DNA of 7,444 bases from Candidatus Omnitrophota bacterium. GTDB taxonomy: Bacteria > Ratteibacteria > UBA8468 > B48-G9 > JAFGKM01. The stretch spans positions 1 to 7,444 of the forward strand of contig JAMWBY010000064.1 in assembly GCA_023818745.1 (NCBI GenBank), written 5' to 3'. The position numbers and the translations under genes are program-made. Shown here piece after piece: positions 6,921 through 7,444 of this stretch (within the stretch, counting starts at the first letter, position 1; each line of letters opens with the position of its first letter). Under the pieces are notes generated by a model. That model made no database searches. It saw nothing but the letters and a program-made list of their open reading frames with translations, and had not been told where the DNA came from.

Positions 6921-6966
6921 CTCCCCTCTGCCACCTACGAGGTGGAAGTGGAAGATGAAGGTGGGG
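6921..6966. repeat. GC-rich hairpin block between the aminotransferase and the operon
   Basis: This block stands out from the AT-rich surroundings. It contains a perfect inverted repeat, CCACCT and AGGTGG (6931-6936 and 6940-6945), around a 3-nt loop. It is followed by two tandem GTGGAA units (6942-6953), a related GATGAA (6954-6959) and GGTGGGG (6960-6966). CCCC at 6923-6926 could pair with the terminal GGGG to make an outer stem. The block lies 19 nt downstream of the aminotransferase stop. No run of T directly follows the stem on the minus strand, where the nearest is a short TTTT about 15 nt on, so a standard intrinsic terminator is not well supported. It could instead be a dispersed REP-like element or an RNA structure that protects or ends the upstream transcript. 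Confidence 0.5.
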
Positions 6967-6985
6967 CAATGGTTTTCAGTCATGC

Positions 6986-7444
6986 TTATTTTAGGCAGAA
7001 TTTTTCAACTTTCTCAAAAATTTTTATTGCATCTTCTATTTCTTTTTTCCCCCAGTTTTCATTAAAATATAAAGTCATATGTGAATTAAGTGCCTTCTCA
7101 GCAATTGGACATTTATATTCAATTTCAGGAGCATAAGGATTGAAAGGATATCCAGAACTTCCAAAAGTTTTTCTTTCTTTTATAAATTGGTTTTCATACA
7201 TAGGAATAACATAATGAGCGCCAATAGGAAGTCCTTCTTTATTCAAAATTTCTGCAAGTTTCCATTTATCAAATTTAAATTTTTCTTGTTCAACCTTAAC
7301 AAAACAGAACCAATAATTTGGTCTTGAATCTTTTGGTCTTTCCCATAAAGAAAATCCTTTTAAATTTTTAAAGCCAACTCTCAATTCTTCAACAATTTTA
7401 TATCTTTTTTCTGCAATTCTTTTTATTTTTTTTAGTTGAACTCT
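6986..7444 (-). CDS. DegT/DnrJ/EryC1/StrS-family aminotransferase, C-terminal part (cut by the window edge)
   Basis: The frame is open from the right edge (7444) to a TAA at 6988-6986, giving 152 residues of what is normally a protein of about 370-430. It is the small C-terminal domain of a PLP-dependent fold-type I aminotransferase of the DegT family, which usually transfers an amino group to keto-sugars or cyclitols. Supporting landmarks in the fragment are LNKEGLPIGAHYV (67-79), the PMYEN and FKERKTFG-like stretch that follows (81-95), CPIAEKALNSHMTLYF (112-127) and the closing NENWGKKEIEDA. The PLP-binding lysine lies in the missing N-terminal part, so catalytic competence cannot be judged. 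A TTG at 7384 is not the start, because homologous coding continues upstream of it. The gene is separated by 127 bp and a hairpin from the hydrolase, so it may belong to a different transcript. Confidence 0.9.
   Translation of the reverse strand, partial: RVQLKKIKRIAEKRYKIVEELRVGFKNLKGFSLWERPKDSRPNYWFCFVKVEQEKFKFDKWKLAEILNKEGLPIGAHYVIPMYENQFIKERKTFGSSGYPFNPYAPEIEYKCPIAEKALNSHMTLYFNENWGKKEIEDAIKIFEKVEKFCLK

Noticed and set aside
6911..6945. Intrinsic terminator for the aminotransferase
   Set aside because: The 6-bp stem is good, but on the minus strand it is followed by CAGAGGGGAG and only later by a short TTTT. The terminator call is too weak to list separately.
6942..7136. A plus-strand open frame starting in the GC-rich block
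   Set aside because: Most of it is antisense to the aminotransferase coding region, and the start lies in the hairpin block. No family resemblance is seen.
7382..7384. TTG at 7384 as the start of a 132-residue protein
   Set aside because: The same frame stays open to 7444 with aminotransferase-like helical sequence (QLKKIKRIAEKR), so the gene clearly enters from outside the window.

Overview
The window is AT-rich with poly-A-rich coding strands, and every supportable gene lies on the minus strand, so the reading order runs from high to low coordinates. The strongest taxonomic clue is the adjacent DUF1549/DUF1553 and DUF1501 pair. This two-gene module is characteristic of the Planctomycetes-Verrucomicrobia-Lentisphaerae (PVC) superphylum and neighbouring uncultured lineages. 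Together with the low GC content, it suggests a genome fragment from an AT-rich, probably uncultivated, diderm bacterium of PVC or Omnitrophota-like affiliation. The taxonomic call is an inference.

Layout in transcription order: (1) The C-terminal part of a DegT/DnrJ/EryC1/StrS-family aminotransferase enters from the right edge and stops at 6986. (2) A 127-bp gap (6859-6985) follows. It holds a GC-rich block with a perfect hairpin and a plausible sigma-70-type promoter. (3) A tightly packed cluster then runs to the left edge: a cytoplasmic alpha/beta hydrolase (6858-5815); two permeases and two ATPases of a peptide/nickel/oligosaccharide-type ABC importer (DppB 5818-4853, DppC 4856-3801, DppD 3797-2853, DppF 2875-2114); a secreted DUF1549-DUF1553 protein (2117-492); and the start of a secreted DUF1501 protein (479 to beyond position 1).

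The six junctions in this cluster are three ATGA start/stop overlaps, one 23-nt overlap, one 3-nt gap and one 12-nt gap. One polycistronic, translationally coupled operon is therefore the simplest reading. The importer set has no substrate-binding protein inside the window, so its ligand cannot be named. A working inference is that the two secreted PVC-type proteins act outside the cytoplasmic membrane on a polymer or ester-bearing substrate, the importer brings the fragments in, and the hydrolase cleaves an ester or similar bond inside the cell. Only the family assignments are well supported; the pathway is a hypothesis.

No tRNA, rRNA, CRISPR array, insertion sequence or plus-strand gene was found. 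The only stretch without a gene is the 127-bp gap, which is annotated below.
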